Assembly: GCF_003048835.2 (NCBI RefSeq)
Contig: NZ_CP060705.1
Coordinates: 930,001 to 994,000 of the forward strand
Direction: 5' to 3'
Length of the DNA stretch: 64,000 nt
From: Campylobacter concisus
Lineage (GTDB): Bacteria; Campylobacterota; Campylobacteria; Campylobacterales; Campylobacteraceae
Under the pieces are notes generated by a model. The model saw only the letters and a program-made list of their open reading frames with translations, had not been told where the DNA came from and made no database searches. Position numbers and translations under genes: made by a program. Below, piece by piece: positions 8,908 through 18,124 of this stretch. How positions within the stretch are numbered: position 1 is the stretch's first letter; every line of letters begins with the position of its first letter.

Positions 8908-9344
8908 CTATCAAAGAAATTTACAAATTTATATGATTTTTTTGATAATCATACGATTTTTTTATCTCATTTAAATTTATTAGTTTTAATTATTTATTTA
9001 GTTTTTAAGAAATATCCTCAAAGATACGTAAAATTGGCTATTTTATAATATTTTATCTATTTTCATTAATATATATTGCGAGATAATATTATTTTTATCT
9101 TTATCAAAATAATAAATTTATAAGTATTAGCCACAAATACGATAAAATGGTCTTTTATCAAATGATTTTAGCTATCAAATCTCACTATACAACCTAAAAT
9201 AAATTCTTATGTTTCTTTTAAGTAAATTTTATGTAAAGTTACATTATTAATTTTTTAATTAATCTACTTATTTTAAAAAATATTAAGAAATGAACTGGCG
9301 GTGCGTCTTAACGCTAATAAACTTATTAAAATAGGAAGTTATCA
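8908..9344. other. AT-rich intergenic region upstream of mfrA
   Basis: About 437 bases with no credible reading frame on either strand and very high A+T. It presumably carries the mfrABE promoter; GATAAAAT at 9141-9148 is a possible -10 element, but many AT-rich look-alikes exist and none stands out. A good ribosome site (AGGAAG) precedes the mfrA ATG. I see no convincing operator or riboswitch. Confidence 0.5.
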
Positions 9345-11183
9345 ATGAGTGAAAAATTTACCAGAAGAGAATTTCTACAAAGCGCCTGTATCAGCGTAGG
9401 TGCGCTAGCTACAACAGCTGGTGCGACCAATGTTCTTGCTGGCGAGTTGCCAAAGGGCAATGAAAAAGGCTTGCCATCTGTTGATGTGCTAATAATCGGC
9501 TCTGGCGGTGCAGGACTTCGTGCAGCAACAGCCGTTCGCAAACAAAACCCAAATTTAACAGTCGTAGTTGCCACAAAGATGATGCCATCACGCAACGCGA
9601 CCTGTATGGCAGAGGGCGGTATAAACGGCGTTACTGACTTTAGCAACGGTGACAGCTTCAAGCTTCACGCGTATGACACCGTAAAAGGTGCAGCTTATCT
9701 TGCTGATCAAGATGCAGTTGTGAAATTTTGTGAGGCAGCAGGCGCAGTTATCCACGAACTAGACTACAACGGCATGCTCTTTTCTCGTAAAGATAATGGC
9801 GACGTGGCATTTCGTTTCATGGGTGGCGCTAGCAAAAAACGCTGTAACTACGCAGCTGATAAAACCGGACACGTTTTGATGCACACCTGTCTTGACGACG
9901 CTATCACAGCTGGGGTTAAATTTCTAATGGATCATGAGCTACTTGAGATCGGTCTTGAAGATGGTAAAGTAGAGGGCGTCGTTCTTCGCAACATCCAAGA
10001 TGGTCAAATTTACCCAGTTCTTTGCAAATCTCTAGTCATCGCAACTGGCGGATACACTAGAATTTTCTATAACCGCACTTCAGTTCCATTTATAGCAACA
10101 GGCGATGGTATCGCTGCTGCGCTTAAAGTAGGTCTTGGTTTTGAAGACCCTGAGATGCTTCAGTTTCACCCAACTGGCGTTCAAAACGGCGGCACACTTA
10201 TCACAGAAGCTGCTCGTGGTGAAGGTGGATACTTGTTAAATAATAAGGGCGAGCGTTTTATGAAAAACTACCATGAAAAAATGGAGCTAGCTCCTCGTGA
10301 CGTCGTCGCTCGTGCTATCGAGACAGAAATTCGCGAAGGTAGAGGCTTTGGCGAGGGCATGAGCGCTTATGTACTTTGTGATGTTCGCCACCTTGGCAAA
10401 GATACTATTATGAAAAAACTTCCAAAAATTCGCCACACAGCGATGCTTTTCCAAGATATCGACCTAGTCGAGCAAGCAGTGCCTATCCGCCCAACAGCTC
10501 ACTACTCAATGGGTGGCATAGAGGTGGCTAAATTTGATGATATGAGCACAAAAATACCTGGAATTTACGTAGGTGGTGAGGCTTCATGCGTATCTATCCA
10601 CGGCGCAAACCGCCTTGGCGGAAACAGTCTAACTGATGCAGTAGTCACTGGCGATCTAGCTGGCAAAGGTGCTGGCGCTTATGCTCAAAATGCAAAATTT
10701 GCAAGCGGCAAGAAAACTTCTGAGCTAGCAAAAATGTGGCAAGATAAATTTAAATCTATCGCAACAGGCGAGGGTGGCGTAAATGATATGTACGCACTTC
10801 GTGAAGAGCTTGGTAAAAATAACTGGGATCTAATGGGTATCTTTAGAACTGGCGCAAAACTAGATCAGCTCTCTAAAAATCTAGAAGCCATCCAAGCAAA
10901 ATATGACACCATCAAAGTGCCAAATCAAAATCCAGTAATGAACACAGCATTTACTGACTACGTCGAGCTTGGCAACCTTATACTTCTATCTCGTGCAGCA
11001 TGTCTTGCAGCGCAAAATCGTCTTGAGAGCCGTGGCGCTCACACAAGAGAGGACTATCCAAAAAGAGATGATGTAAATTTCTTAAAACACAGCATAGTCA
11101 CACTAAAAGACGGCAAGTTGGAGCTTGGCTACAAAGATGTTGTGATAGGCATATTTTCACTTGACGGCAAGAAGCCAGAGTAA
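9345..11183 (+). CDS. mfrA: Methylmenaquinol:fumarate reductase flavoprotein subunit
   Basis: A 612-residue flavoprotein of the succinate dehydrogenase/fumarate reductase family. It begins with a twin-arginine signal, TRREFLQ at residues 6-12, followed by a hydrophobic stretch ending near LAGE, so it should be exported folded to the periplasm. The FAD motif IIGSGGAGLRAA is near residue 50; FHPTGV, GARGEGGYLLN-type and HGANRLGGNSLTDAVVTG segments are conserved. The Tat signal and the neighbours mfrB and mfrE separate it from cytoplasmic FrdA. In C. jejuni the same proteins (once called SdhABC) were shown to be a periplasmic fumarate reductase using methylmenaquinol; that function is carried over by homology. 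Confidence 0.92.
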   Translation: MSEKFTRREFLQSACISVGALATTAGATNVLAGELPKGNEKGLPSVDVLIIGSGGAGLRAATAVRKQNPNLTVVVATKMMPSRNATCMAEGGINGVTDFSNGDSFKLHAYDTVKGAAYLADQDAVVKFCEAAGAVIHELDYNGMLFSRKDNGDVAFRFMGGASKKRCNYAADKTGHVLMHTCLDDAITAGVKFLMDHELLEIGLEDGKVEGVVLRNIQDGQIYPVLCKSLVIATGGYTRIFYNRTSVPFIATGDGIAAALKVGLGFEDPEMLQFHPTGVQNGGTLITEAARGEGGYLLNNKGERFMKNYHEKMELAPRDVVARAIETEIREGRGFGEGMSAYVLCDVRHLGKDTIMKKLPKIRHTAMLFQDIDLVEQAVPIRPTAHYSMGGIEVAKFDDMSTKIPGIYVGGEASCVSIHGANRLGGNSLTDAVVTGDLAGKGAGAYAQNAKFASGKKTSELAKMWQDKFKSIATGEGGVNDMYALREELGKNNWDLMGIFRTGAKLDQLSKNLEAIQAKYDTIKVPNQNPVMNTAFTDYVELGNLILLSRAACLAAQNRLESRGAHTREDYPKRDDVNFLKHSIVTLKDGKLELGYKDVVIGIFSLDGKKPE

Positions 11184-11192
11184 GGAGCTAGG

Positions 11193-12158
11193 ATGAAAAT
11201 TATTATCGACCGTTTTGACGGAACTAAAAAATATGAATCAACTTATGAGCTAACAAATGAAGAGGTCAAAGGCAAAACTCTTTTAACAGTGCTTTTTGAT
11301 ATCAAACAAAAAAAGGATGCGACATTAAATTTCACAGCATCTTGTCGCTCAGCGATATGCGGTGCGTGCGCTGTTAGAGTAAATGGTCACTCATATCTAG
11401 CTTGCGACACAAAGATGAATGAGCTTTTGGCTGAGTATGGCAACCCAGATACTATTAGAATTTCACCACTTGGAAATTTCAAGGTTATCTCAGACCTTAT
11501 GGTGGATTGGGAGCCAAGTATAGAAAATTTACGCAAGATCAGACCAAGCATCACTGCTAAGCCAGAATTTAGCGCTGCAAAAGGCTGTAAGCAAAGCCAA
11601 AAAGAGTACGATAAAGTAGCGCTTGAGTGGGACTGCATACTTTGTGGTGCGTGTGCTAGCGAGTGTAATAAGCTTGAAGCAGATGCGAGTGACTATATGC
11701 AACCGTTTGTATTTGTTCATGCTTATAGGGCTGCCTTTGACTCACGTAGCAAAGATCCTATGCCACACCTAAAACCAGCTATCGACAACGGACTTTGGAT
11801 GTGTGTAAAGTGCCAAGAGTGTGCTGATCGCTGTCCAAAAGGCATAAGCGCATGCGCTGACATAACTGATCTTCGTATCATGGCTATACAAAAAGGCTTT
11901 AATGAGGGCATGGGACCAGATCACGCTGAGGCGTTCTTGACTGATCTAGTTGATGGCTCAGGCAGACTAAATGAGGTTAGACTTGCACTTCGTTCAGAAG
12001 GCGTTATCAAAAATATGGGCAAACTAGACATCGCTGCAAACTTAATGCTTGCTGGTAAGATGAATCCGCTTCATATTTTCGGCGAAGAGGACATTGAAGG
12101 ACATGATGATCTAGTAAAAATGATAAATGCGGCTCGCAAAGCTGCTAGTAAGGAGTAA
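11193..12158 (+). CDS. mfrB: Methylmenaquinol:fumarate reductase iron-sulfur subunit
   Basis: A 321-residue subunit with an N-terminal [2Fe-2S] plant-ferredoxin-type domain (CRSAICGACAVRVNGHSYLAC, about residues 51-71) and a C-terminal domain with two more cluster motifs, CILCGACASECNK and CVKCQECADRCPKG. It is longer than a typical FrdB (about 240), as expected for the Mfr type. It has no export signal, so it presumably travels with MfrA. It lies 9 bases after mfrA and 2 bases before mfrE. Confidence 0.92.
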   Translation: MKIIIDRFDGTKKYESTYELTNEEVKGKTLLTVLFDIKQKKDATLNFTASCRSAICGACAVRVNGHSYLACDTKMNELLAEYGNPDTIRISPLGNFKVISDLMVDWEPSIENLRKIRPSITAKPEFSAAKGCKQSQKEYDKVALEWDCILCGACASECNKLEADASDYMQPFVFVHAYRAAFDSRSKDPMPHLKPAIDNGLWMCVKCQECADRCPKGISACADITDLRIMAIQKGFNEGMGPDHAEAFLTDLVDGSGRLNEVRLALRSEGVIKNMGKLDIAANLMLAGKMNPLHIFGEEDIEGHDDLVKMINAARKAASKE

Positions 12159-12160
12159 CT

Positions 12161-13018
12161 ATGCAAAACGAATTCGCTTTTTTTCCAGGATGCGTACTCT
12201 CTCAAGCAGCTAAAGAGGCTAAGATGTCGCTTGAGGCTATCGCTCCGATACTTGGCTGGAAGCTTCACGAGATAAAGGGCTGGAGCTGCTGTGGTGCCCA
12301 ACAAGCACAAGACGTCGATCCTATCGCTACGCTTGTGGCAAATGCTAGAAACATAGCGCTTGCAGAACAGATGAATATGCCGATGCTTACGACATGCTCA
12401 ACTTGTATGCTAACTCTAACAAGAGCTAAAAGCACGCTTGATAAGGGCGCAAAAGATCGTATCAATACATTTTTAGCTGAAGGCAATATGAAATATAATG
12501 GTACATCTGAGGTAACAAGTCTTCTTTGGGAGCTTTACCAAAATGTTGATACGCTAAGAGCAAAGGTTGTTAAACCACTTAGCGGACTAAAAGTAGCGCT
12601 ATTTTACGGCTGCCACAGCCTAAGACCTGAAAAAGATCTACACAATAGAGAAAGCTCAGTAAATCCAAAGAGCTTTGAAACTGTTGTAAGCGCACTTGGT
12701 GCTACTATCGTGCCATTTGAGAAAAGACTTGACTGCTGCGGCTTCCACGCTAGCTATCCAGCTGGAAAATCAGTAAGAAAAATGTCAAGCCAGATCGTAA
12801 ATAACGCTGATCAAAATGGCGCAGACGTAGTTGTCACTCCATGCCCACTTTGCCAAATGCAACTTGACATCTATCAAGAGAGGTATCAAGATGAGAACCA
12901 CTCAGATGTTAGAAAACCTATCATCCACCTCTCTCAGCTTGTAGGTCTTGCACTTGGACTATCTGTTGAAGACTTGGGTCTTGATCTAAACATCATCGAC
13001 GCTACCAAGATAGCGTAA
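12161..13018 (+). CDS. mfrE: Methylmenaquinol:fumarate reductase CCG-domain membrane-linking subunit
   Basis: A 285-residue protein with two CCG domains like heterodisulfide reductase subunit B: SCCGAQQ with CSTC in the first half and DCCGFHASYP with CPLCQM in the second. Each CCG motif normally helps hold a special [4Fe-4S] cluster. No membrane span is apparent, so attachment to the membrane is probably peripheral. It is the last gene of mfrABE and a stable hairpin follows its stop by 6 bases. Confidence 0.9.
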   Translation: MQNEFAFFPGCVLSQAAKEAKMSLEAIAPILGWKLHEIKGWSCCGAQQAQDVDPIATLVANARNIALAEQMNMPMLTTCSTCMLTLTRAKSTLDKGAKDRINTFLAEGNMKYNGTSEVTSLLWELYQNVDTLRAKVVKPLSGLKVALFYGCHSLRPEKDLHNRESSVNPKSFETVVSALGATIVPFEKRLDCCGFHASYPAGKSVRKMSSQIVNNADQNGADVVVTPCPLCQMQLDIYQERYQDENHSDVRKPIIHLSQLVGLALGLSVEDLGLDLNIIDATKIA

Positions 13019-13024
13019 ATTTTA

Positions 13025-13046
13025 TCCCACGTCTTTTGGCGTGGGA
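13025..13046. terminator. Hairpin after mfrE
   Basis: Stem TCCCACG / CGTGGGA with an 8-base loop, starting 6 bases after the mfrE stop. It is GC-rich in an AT-rich region, so it stands out. No strong T-run follows. It lies in a 244-base gap between convergent operons that otherwise shows nothing I can support. Confidence 0.6.
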
Positions 13047-13262
13047 GATTTCAAACATAAATTTTTCAAAATAAATAAAATTTGATAACAAAATAGTTTT
13101 AAAATTTACTTTGTGACATAGAAATTTGCCTGCAGCTAAAATTTATTTAAATTTACTCTTTTATATCATCGTAAAAATAGCGTTACATCAGGTAATTGCA
13201 TTAAATTTTAAATATAAAAAATAGCGATAAAATCACAATTTATTATATAAGATAAATTATTT

Positions 13263-13961
13263 TTACTTATAGTAATCGTCTACAAATTCAATTTTATGTA
13301 GTTTTATATATAAAAATAATATGTAAAATTTTATGTAAATAAAGCTAAATTTGCTCGTTTTTTTGCTATCTACTATCTTTTTTATAAGCTCTATATCGCC
13401 GTTCATTGCTAAGCCCATAAAGCAAATGCCGCTTGCACCAGCTTTTATAGCTTCTTTGTAGTTTTGGTTGTCTAGTCCGCCAAGTGCGTAAATTTCTTTG
13501 TCTAAGCTTTTTAGCTCGCTTATAAAATTTAACCCTTTTGGCTCTAAGCCCGCCTTGCAAGAGGTAGCAAATATATGAGAAGCAACGAGCACGTCAGCGA
13601 TAGTGGCTGAAATTTTAGCCTGCTCTAGGTCGTGAGCTGGGGCGTAAATTTTAGCTGTTTGTCTAAATTCTTCTAAAAAAACGGTGTGATTTTTAAAAAA
13701 GTCAAGCTGCGCTGAAGTGAGCCAAAAGTCGCTATTTAGCTTGCAGGCTACGTCAAAAAATTGATTAATAATAAATTTCTTGCGATAGTTTTCACAAATT
13801 TGAGCCACAACCCTAGCAAGATCGTAAAATTGAGCCTCGCTTAGCCCCTTTGCACGAAGCAAAATTTCATCCACGCCAGCCTTGCAAAGCAGCTGTATCC
13901 TCTTTAAAAAGTCATCGCCCTCATAGCTTTCAAAGTCGGCCACACAGAGAATTTTAAACAT
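13263..13961 (-). CDS. ThiE/TenI-like protein with altered active site
   Basis: A 232-residue TIM-barrel protein at the end of the thiamine operon, like the ThiE-like gene at the same place in C. jejuni. The fold is visible: VDEILLRAKGLSE, FIINQFFDVA, APAHDLEQAK, ADVLVASHIFAT and IYALGGLDNQN. However, the usual ThiE segment with Asn-Asp-Arg reads INQFF, and the GVHLG loop reads FWLTS, so it may be a TenI-type thiazole tautomerase or a degenerate paralogue instead of thiamine phosphate synthase. After the normal barrel end it has a 30-residue hydrophobic tail (SFIYIKFYILFLYIKL) running into AT-rich DNA, possibly from a lost stop codon. It overlaps thiH by 8 bases. Confidence 0.7.
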   Translation of the reverse strand: MFKILCVADFESYEGDDFLKRIQLLCKAGVDEILLRAKGLSEAQFYDLARVVAQICENYRKKFIINQFFDVACKLNSDFWLTSAQLDFFKNHTVFLEEFRQTAKIYAPAHDLEQAKISATIADVLVASHIFATSCKAGLEPKGLNFISELKSLDKEIYALGGLDNQNYKEAIKAGASGICFMGLAMNGDIELIKKIVDSKKTSKFSFIYIKFYILFLYIKLHKIEFVDDYYK

Positions 13962-15108
13962 ATACGTACTCGCTCATCAAGGGCTCTAGTCCGTTTGCTT
14001 TTATCATAGCCTTGATCTCATCCACGCTTCTATCGTCGCTTATCTCAAACTGCTCGTCACCCTTTTTCTCTTCGCCGTGAGCTCCGATGCTCACTTTTAC
14101 GCCAGCGCTTATTTTGTTTGTGGCGATCTTTACGGCGTTATCGCGAAATTTCGCCTTTTCTCTGGTTGAGATCGTTATGCTAGCTGTTGGCATGAAAATT
14201 CTATAAGCGCAGATCACTTGCAAAAGCTCGCGCTCGCCCACGTCACGCGGGTTGATGCGGTCGTTGTTAATGATAGGACGAAGTCTTGGGCATGAAAATG
14301 CGATCTCGGCGTGCGGATATTTTTTTTGAACCAAGCTTGCGTGCAGTGCGGTCGCAAAGGCGTCAAGTCTAAAGTCATCTATGCCAAGAAGTGCCGCAAA
14401 GCCAACCCCTCTCATGCCTCCAAGAAGCGCTCGCTCTTGCGTGTTTATGCGGTAAGGGAAGATTCTTTTATTGCCGCCAAGGTGGATCTTCTCGTATTTT
14501 GTGGGATTGTAGGTCTCTTGAAAGACGGTCACGTAGTCCACGCCGCTTTTGTGAAGCAGGGCGTAGCCGTCTGAATTTAATGGGTAAATTTCAACCCCAA
14601 CGACTTTAAAAAATTTCTTTGCCAAAGCGCAGGCATTTGCGATGTAGGCGACACTTGAGTTGGTCTCGCTCTCGCCTGTTAGGATCAAAATTTCTTCCAA
14701 GCCGCTCTTTGAAATTTCTCTTAGCTCTCTTGTGATCTCCTCGTCGCTTAGCTTTGCCCTTTTTATTTTATTTTTAGCGTTAAAACCGCAATAAACGCAG
14801 AGATTATCGCAGTAGTTTGCTATGTAAAGTGGAGTAAAAAGAGTTATGTTTGAGCCAAAATTTGCCCTTGTTTTTGCCTGAGCAAGCTGAGCTATTTGCT
14901 CTAAAAATGGCGCTGCAGCAGGTGAGAGTAGGGCTTTTAAATTTTCAAGCGAGCAGTGCTTTGCATTAAGAGCTGCTTTTACGTCTGTTTCGGTGTAAAA
15001 TTCTGGCTTGTAATTCGCGCGCTCTTTTAAAATCTCATTCATAATGTCGCTGCCAACATCCTCCATGTGAGGTAGCAGCTGCATGTGGTCGGTTCTTGTA
15101 AATTTCAT
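13954..15108 (-). CDS. thiH: 2-iminoacetate synthase ThiH
   Basis: A radical-SAM enzyme that makes dehydroglycine from tyrosine for the thiazole ring of thiamine. The 384-residue protein carries the CX3CX2C motif as YCDNLCVYCGFN near residue 97. EEILILTGE, FQETYNPTKYEKIHLGG and INNDRINPRDVGERELLQ are ThiH-like. It overlaps thiG by 1 base and the ThiE-like gene by 8. ThiH in place of the glycine oxidase ThiO fits a low-oxygen lifestyle. Confidence 0.93.
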   Translation of the reverse strand: MKFTRTDHMQLLPHMEDVGSDIMNEILKERANYKPEFYTETDVKAALNAKHCSLENLKALLSPAAAPFLEQIAQLAQAKTRANFGSNITLFTPLYIANYCDNLCVYCGFNAKNKIKRAKLSDEEITRELREISKSGLEEILILTGESETNSSVAYIANACALAKKFFKVVGVEIYPLNSDGYALLHKSGVDYVTVFQETYNPTKYEKIHLGGNKRIFPYRINTQERALLGGMRGVGFAALLGIDDFRLDAFATALHASLVQKKYPHAEIAFSCPRLRPIINNDRINPRDVGERELLQVICAYRIFMPTASITISTREKAKFRDNAVKIATNKISAGVKVSIGAHGEEKKGDEQFEISDDRSVDEIKAMIKANGLEPLMSEYVYV

Positions 15109-15872
15109 CAGTCTAAAAATCCAGTGAGCGGTGATGAGGCATTTGCGCTTTTGCTTTTTGCGCCAAGCCCTGCTAGGTAGGCGTTGCGACCAGCGATGAT
15201 AGCCTCTTTGAAGGCTCTTGCCATGAGTGGGATATTTTTAGATGAGGCGATGGCTGTGTTTGCCATGATCGCAGCCGCCCCCATCTCCATCGCTTCGCAC
15301 GCTTGTGATGGCCTGCCTATACCAGCATCAACTACGATCTGCGTATCAAGCTCGTTTATCAAAATTTCAATAATATCTTTAAAAACTAGCCCTTGGTTTG
15401 AGCCAATGGGAGCAGCTAAAGGCATTATGCAGCTAGCTCCTGCACTTAGCATCGCTCTTGCGGCGTTTAGATCAGGAAACATATAAGGCATTGGCACAAA
15501 GCCGTCATTTGCCAGCGCTTCGCATGCTTTTATGGTTTCAGCGTTGTCTGGAAAGAGAAATTTAGAGTCAGTTATGATCTCTATTTTAACAAGCTCCCCG
15601 CACCCAAGCTCACGTGCGAGCTGGGCGATACGAACGGCCTCTTTGGCGTTTCTAGCGCCACTTGTGTTTGGCAAGAGCGTCACGCCTTTTGGGATAAAGT
15701 CAAGTATATTTCGCTCTTTGCTCTCGTTTATGCGCCTAAGAGCAAGGGTTAAAATTTCTGCGCCAGCCTCGTTTATGGCTGAGTCGATGAGCTCGTGTGA
15801 GTACTTGCCAGAACCAAGGATAAAGCGGCTTTGAAACTCCTTGCCGCCAAGGATCAAACTATCATTTTGCAC
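15108..15872 (-). CDS. thiG: Thiazole synthase ThiG
   Basis: Assembles the thiazole phosphate from deoxyxylulose phosphate, dehydroglycine and ThiS thiocarboxylate. The 254-residue TIM barrel has the start [17 protein letters not shown], the Schiff-base region [16 protein letters not shown] and the phosphate-binding end [29 protein letters not shown]. It abuts thiF and overlaps thiH by one base. Confidence 0.94.
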   Translation of the reverse strand: MQNDSLILGGKEFQSRFILGSGKYSHELIDSAINEAGAEILTLALRRINESKERNILDFIPKGVTLLPNTSGARNAKEAVRIAQLARELGCGELVKIEIITDSKFLFPDNAETIKACEALANDGFVPMPYMFPDLNAARAMLSAGASCIMPLAAPIGSNQGLVFKDIIEILINELDTQIVVDAGIGRPSQACEAMEMGAAAIMANTAIASSKNIPLMARAFKEAIIAGRNAYLAGLGAKSKSANASSPLTGFLD

Positions 15873-16724
15873 TTACGCCTCCAAGCCCATAAGCAGTCTA
15901 ATGGCTAAATTTGCCTCATGATTTGCGCAGATCGCAACGCGCGGTGCCATGAGCCCTTGACCGATCTTTGCTTCGTTTGTGAGGTCACCGCAAAGGTAGA
16001 CATTTTTGGCAAATTTTATGGTTTTTATGAGATTTGAGCTAAAGTATCCTGCCATGCCAGAGGCGCCGATGATCTTTTTCTCTTTTAAGCTCGCACCAGC
16101 TTCGTTTAGTATCATCGCCTTGCCAGCGACGTTATCAAAGGCTTCGCATAAAATTTCGCACTCGTCAAAGACGCTAGCTACGTTTTTTTCATCTAAAAAT
16201 ATATCGTGAGCCTCGACCTCGACAAAGGGATTTACGTCATTTATCAGCTCTTTTAGCGCCTGCGTCTTTTTTAAGCCGATGTGGCGGACGAAATACTGCT
16301 GGCGGTTTAGATTACTTGGTTCAACGACGTCAAAGTCGGCAAGCACTAGCTTTTTTACGCCAACTCTTGCAAGACTTAGCGCGATATTTGAGCCAAGGCC
16401 GCCAAGTCCAGCCATGCCGATCACGGCTTTACTTAGGGCTAAATTTAGCTCAGGGCTGTTTCGTGAAGCGATCATCGAGCGTAAAACTTCACGCTCAGGC
16501 ATCACGCCACGCCTTATAAATACGACATTTGAGCCATCTTTTAGCTCGCTATCTTCTTTTATAGCAAAGCCATCAACGATAAAAATGTCTGGCTTTGTCG
16601 CGTTAAATTTCTCTAAGAATTTATAAATTTCACTCTCTTTATCGCCAAGAGCAAGCTCTTTTAGCTCGCTAAGGCTTTTTACTGGCACTTTAAATTTTGT
16701 GCCGTTTAGTACTATCTCTATCAT
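15873..16724 (-). CDS. thiF: ThiS adenylyltransferase ThiF with N-terminal ThiS-like domain
   Basis: Activates the ThiS C-terminus with ATP. The E1-like domain starts near residue 100: GMAGLGGLGSNIALSLARVGVKKLVLADFDVVEPSNLNRQQ. The first 75 residues (MIEIVLNGTKFKVP to GSNVVFIRRG) look like a ThiS-type beta-grasp domain but end in RRG, not GG, so they cannot act as carrier; N-terminal domains of this kind are known in this ThiF subfamily. The frame extends to a TTG at 16745, but the ATG at 16724 follows GATGAGGAG closely and lies 7 bases after the thiS stop, so it is preferred. Length 283 residues. Confidence 0.88.
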   Translation of the reverse strand: MIEIVLNGTKFKVPVKSLSELKELALGDKESEIYKFLEKFNATKPDIFIVDGFAIKEDSELKDGSNVVFIRRGVMPEREVLRSMIASRNSPELNLALSKAVIGMAGLGGLGSNIALSLARVGVKKLVLADFDVVEPSNLNRQQYFVRHIGLKKTQALKELINDVNPFVEVEAHDIFLDEKNVASVFDECEILCEAFDNVAGKAMILNEAGASLKEKKIIGASGMAGYFSSNLIKTIKFAKNVYLCGDLTNEAKIGQGLMAPRVAICANHEANLAIRLLMGLEA

Positions 16725-16731
16725 TTTCTCC

Positions 16732-16935
16732 TCATCCACCGCCAACTAAAGTGACGATCTCATAAGCTTTGCCATCACTCATAAAGTGCTCACTCCAAAA
16801 CTTTTTTGGCAAAATTTCTCCGTCTCGCTCAAGGGCTATAAATTTAAGCTCATAGCCATTTTGAGCTAAAAAATCATAAACGCTTATATCGTTTTCAAGC
16901 TCGAAAATTTTGCCATTTAGTATAAATTTGATCAT
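16732..16935 (-). CDS. thiS: Sulfur carrier protein ThiS
   Basis: A 67-residue ubiquitin-like protein ending in VGGG, the di-glycine tail that becomes a thiocarboxylate and gives sulfur to the thiazole. It begins MIKFILNGKIFELENDISVYDFL, typical of ThiS. It is the first gene of thiSFGH and its start overlaps the aspB stop by one base, so the thiamine genes may be read from the upstream aspB transcript. Confidence 0.93.
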   Translation of the reverse strand: MIKFILNGKIFELENDISVYDFLAQNGYELKFIALERDGEILPKKFWSEHFMSDGKAYEIVTLVGGG

Positions 16936-18113
16936 TAAATTTTGTAGCTTTTTACAAAATTTGCGATCCTCTCGATCGCTTTTTTTATGCTCTCGATGTC
17001 TGTTGCAAAAGAAATTCTAAAGTATCCCTCCATGCCAAAGCCCACACCTGGCACGGTTGCTACATTTACCTCTTCAAGCATCTTTTTGCAAAATCTAAGT
17101 GAGTCGCCGTCCACATCTTTACATTTTACAAATAGATAAAATGCGCCATCAGGCTTAACTACGCTTAGCCCAGGGATAGCGTTTATCATCTCAACTGCCA
17201 CATCGCGTCTTCTTTCATACTCTTTTCTCATGTTTTCGATGTCTTCGTCAGTTTCGCCTAGAAGTGATGGGATAGCGCCTATTTGCACGATCGAGCTGAT
17301 ATTGCTTGTGCTTTGGCTTTGAAGCTTTTTGATGCCAGCGATGAGCCAGTCCATCGAGCTTGCGATATAGCCAAATCTCCAGCCAGGCATCGCGCCACAC
17401 TTGCTTAGGCCATTTATCGTGACCGTTCTTTTGAAAAGATCCTCGCTTACTGAGGCCACTGCGTGAAATTCTTTGCCGTAGATTACTTTTTCATAAATTT
17501 CATCGCTCGTGACGATGATGTCAGTACCCTTTAAAACCTCGCCAAATGCCGCGATCTCTTCTTTTGTATAGACAGCTCCAGTTGGATTTGTCGGGTGATT
17601 TAGCGAAAAGACCTTTGTTTTTGGAGTGATCGCTTTTTTTAGCTGCTCGGCTGTGACTTTGAAATTTGTGTTCTCGTCCGCCTCGATAAAGACAGGCACG
17701 CCGCCACAAAATTTAACGATCTCAGGGTAGCTCACCCAGTATGGAGATGGGATGATGACCTCGTCACCTGGGTTGATAAGCGCTTGAAATACATTAAAAA
17801 GTGAGTGCTTTGCACCGATATTTGTGACGATTTGATTTGCTTTGTAGTCAAGTCCGTTATCTCTTTTTAGCTTTGCTCTAATGGCCTCTATAACCTCAGG
17901 CAAACCTGGCACTGGCGTATATTTGCCGCTTTTGCTATCGTTATCAAGTGCGTTTTTTACAGTTTCTCTTATCTTTTTTGGAGTCATAAAGTCAGGCTCA
18001 CCAGCTGAAAGTGAGATCACGTCGATGCCAGCAGCCTTCATCTCTTTGGCCTTTGTGCTGATCGCGATTGTGATTGATTCGCTTAATGTTTGCATTCTGT
18101 TTGCTAGTTGCAT
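16935..18113 (-). CDS. aspB: Aspartate aminotransferase, class I
   Basis: A 392-residue PLP enzyme that interconverts aspartate and 2-oxoglutarate with oxaloacetate and glutamate. Key segments are SLSAGEPDFMTP, LNHPTNPTGAVY, TSDEIYEKVIYG and INGLSKCGAMPGWRFGY, where the Lys binds PLP and the Arg binds substrate. It lies 11 bases after speA on the same strand. In C. jejuni cysE lies between these two genes, as I recall; it is absent here. Substrate range beyond aspartate cannot be told from sequence. Confidence 0.9.
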   Translation of the reverse strand: MQLANRMQTLSESITIAISTKAKEMKAAGIDVISLSAGEPDFMTPKKIRETVKNALDNDSKSGKYTPVPGLPEVIEAIRAKLKRDNGLDYKANQIVTNIGAKHSLFNVFQALINPGDEVIIPSPYWVSYPEIVKFCGGVPVFIEADENTNFKVTAEQLKKAITPKTKVFSLNHPTNPTGAVYTKEEIAAFGEVLKGTDIIVTSDEIYEKVIYGKEFHAVASVSEDLFKRTVTINGLSKCGAMPGWRFGYIASSMDWLIAGIKKLQSQSTSNISSIVQIGAIPSLLGETDEDIENMRKEYERRRDVAVEMINAIPGLSVVKPDGAFYLFVKCKDVDGDSLRFCKKMLEEVNVATVPGVGFGMEGYFRISFATDIESIKKAIERIANFVKSYKI

Positions 18114-18124
18114 TTTTGTCCTTT

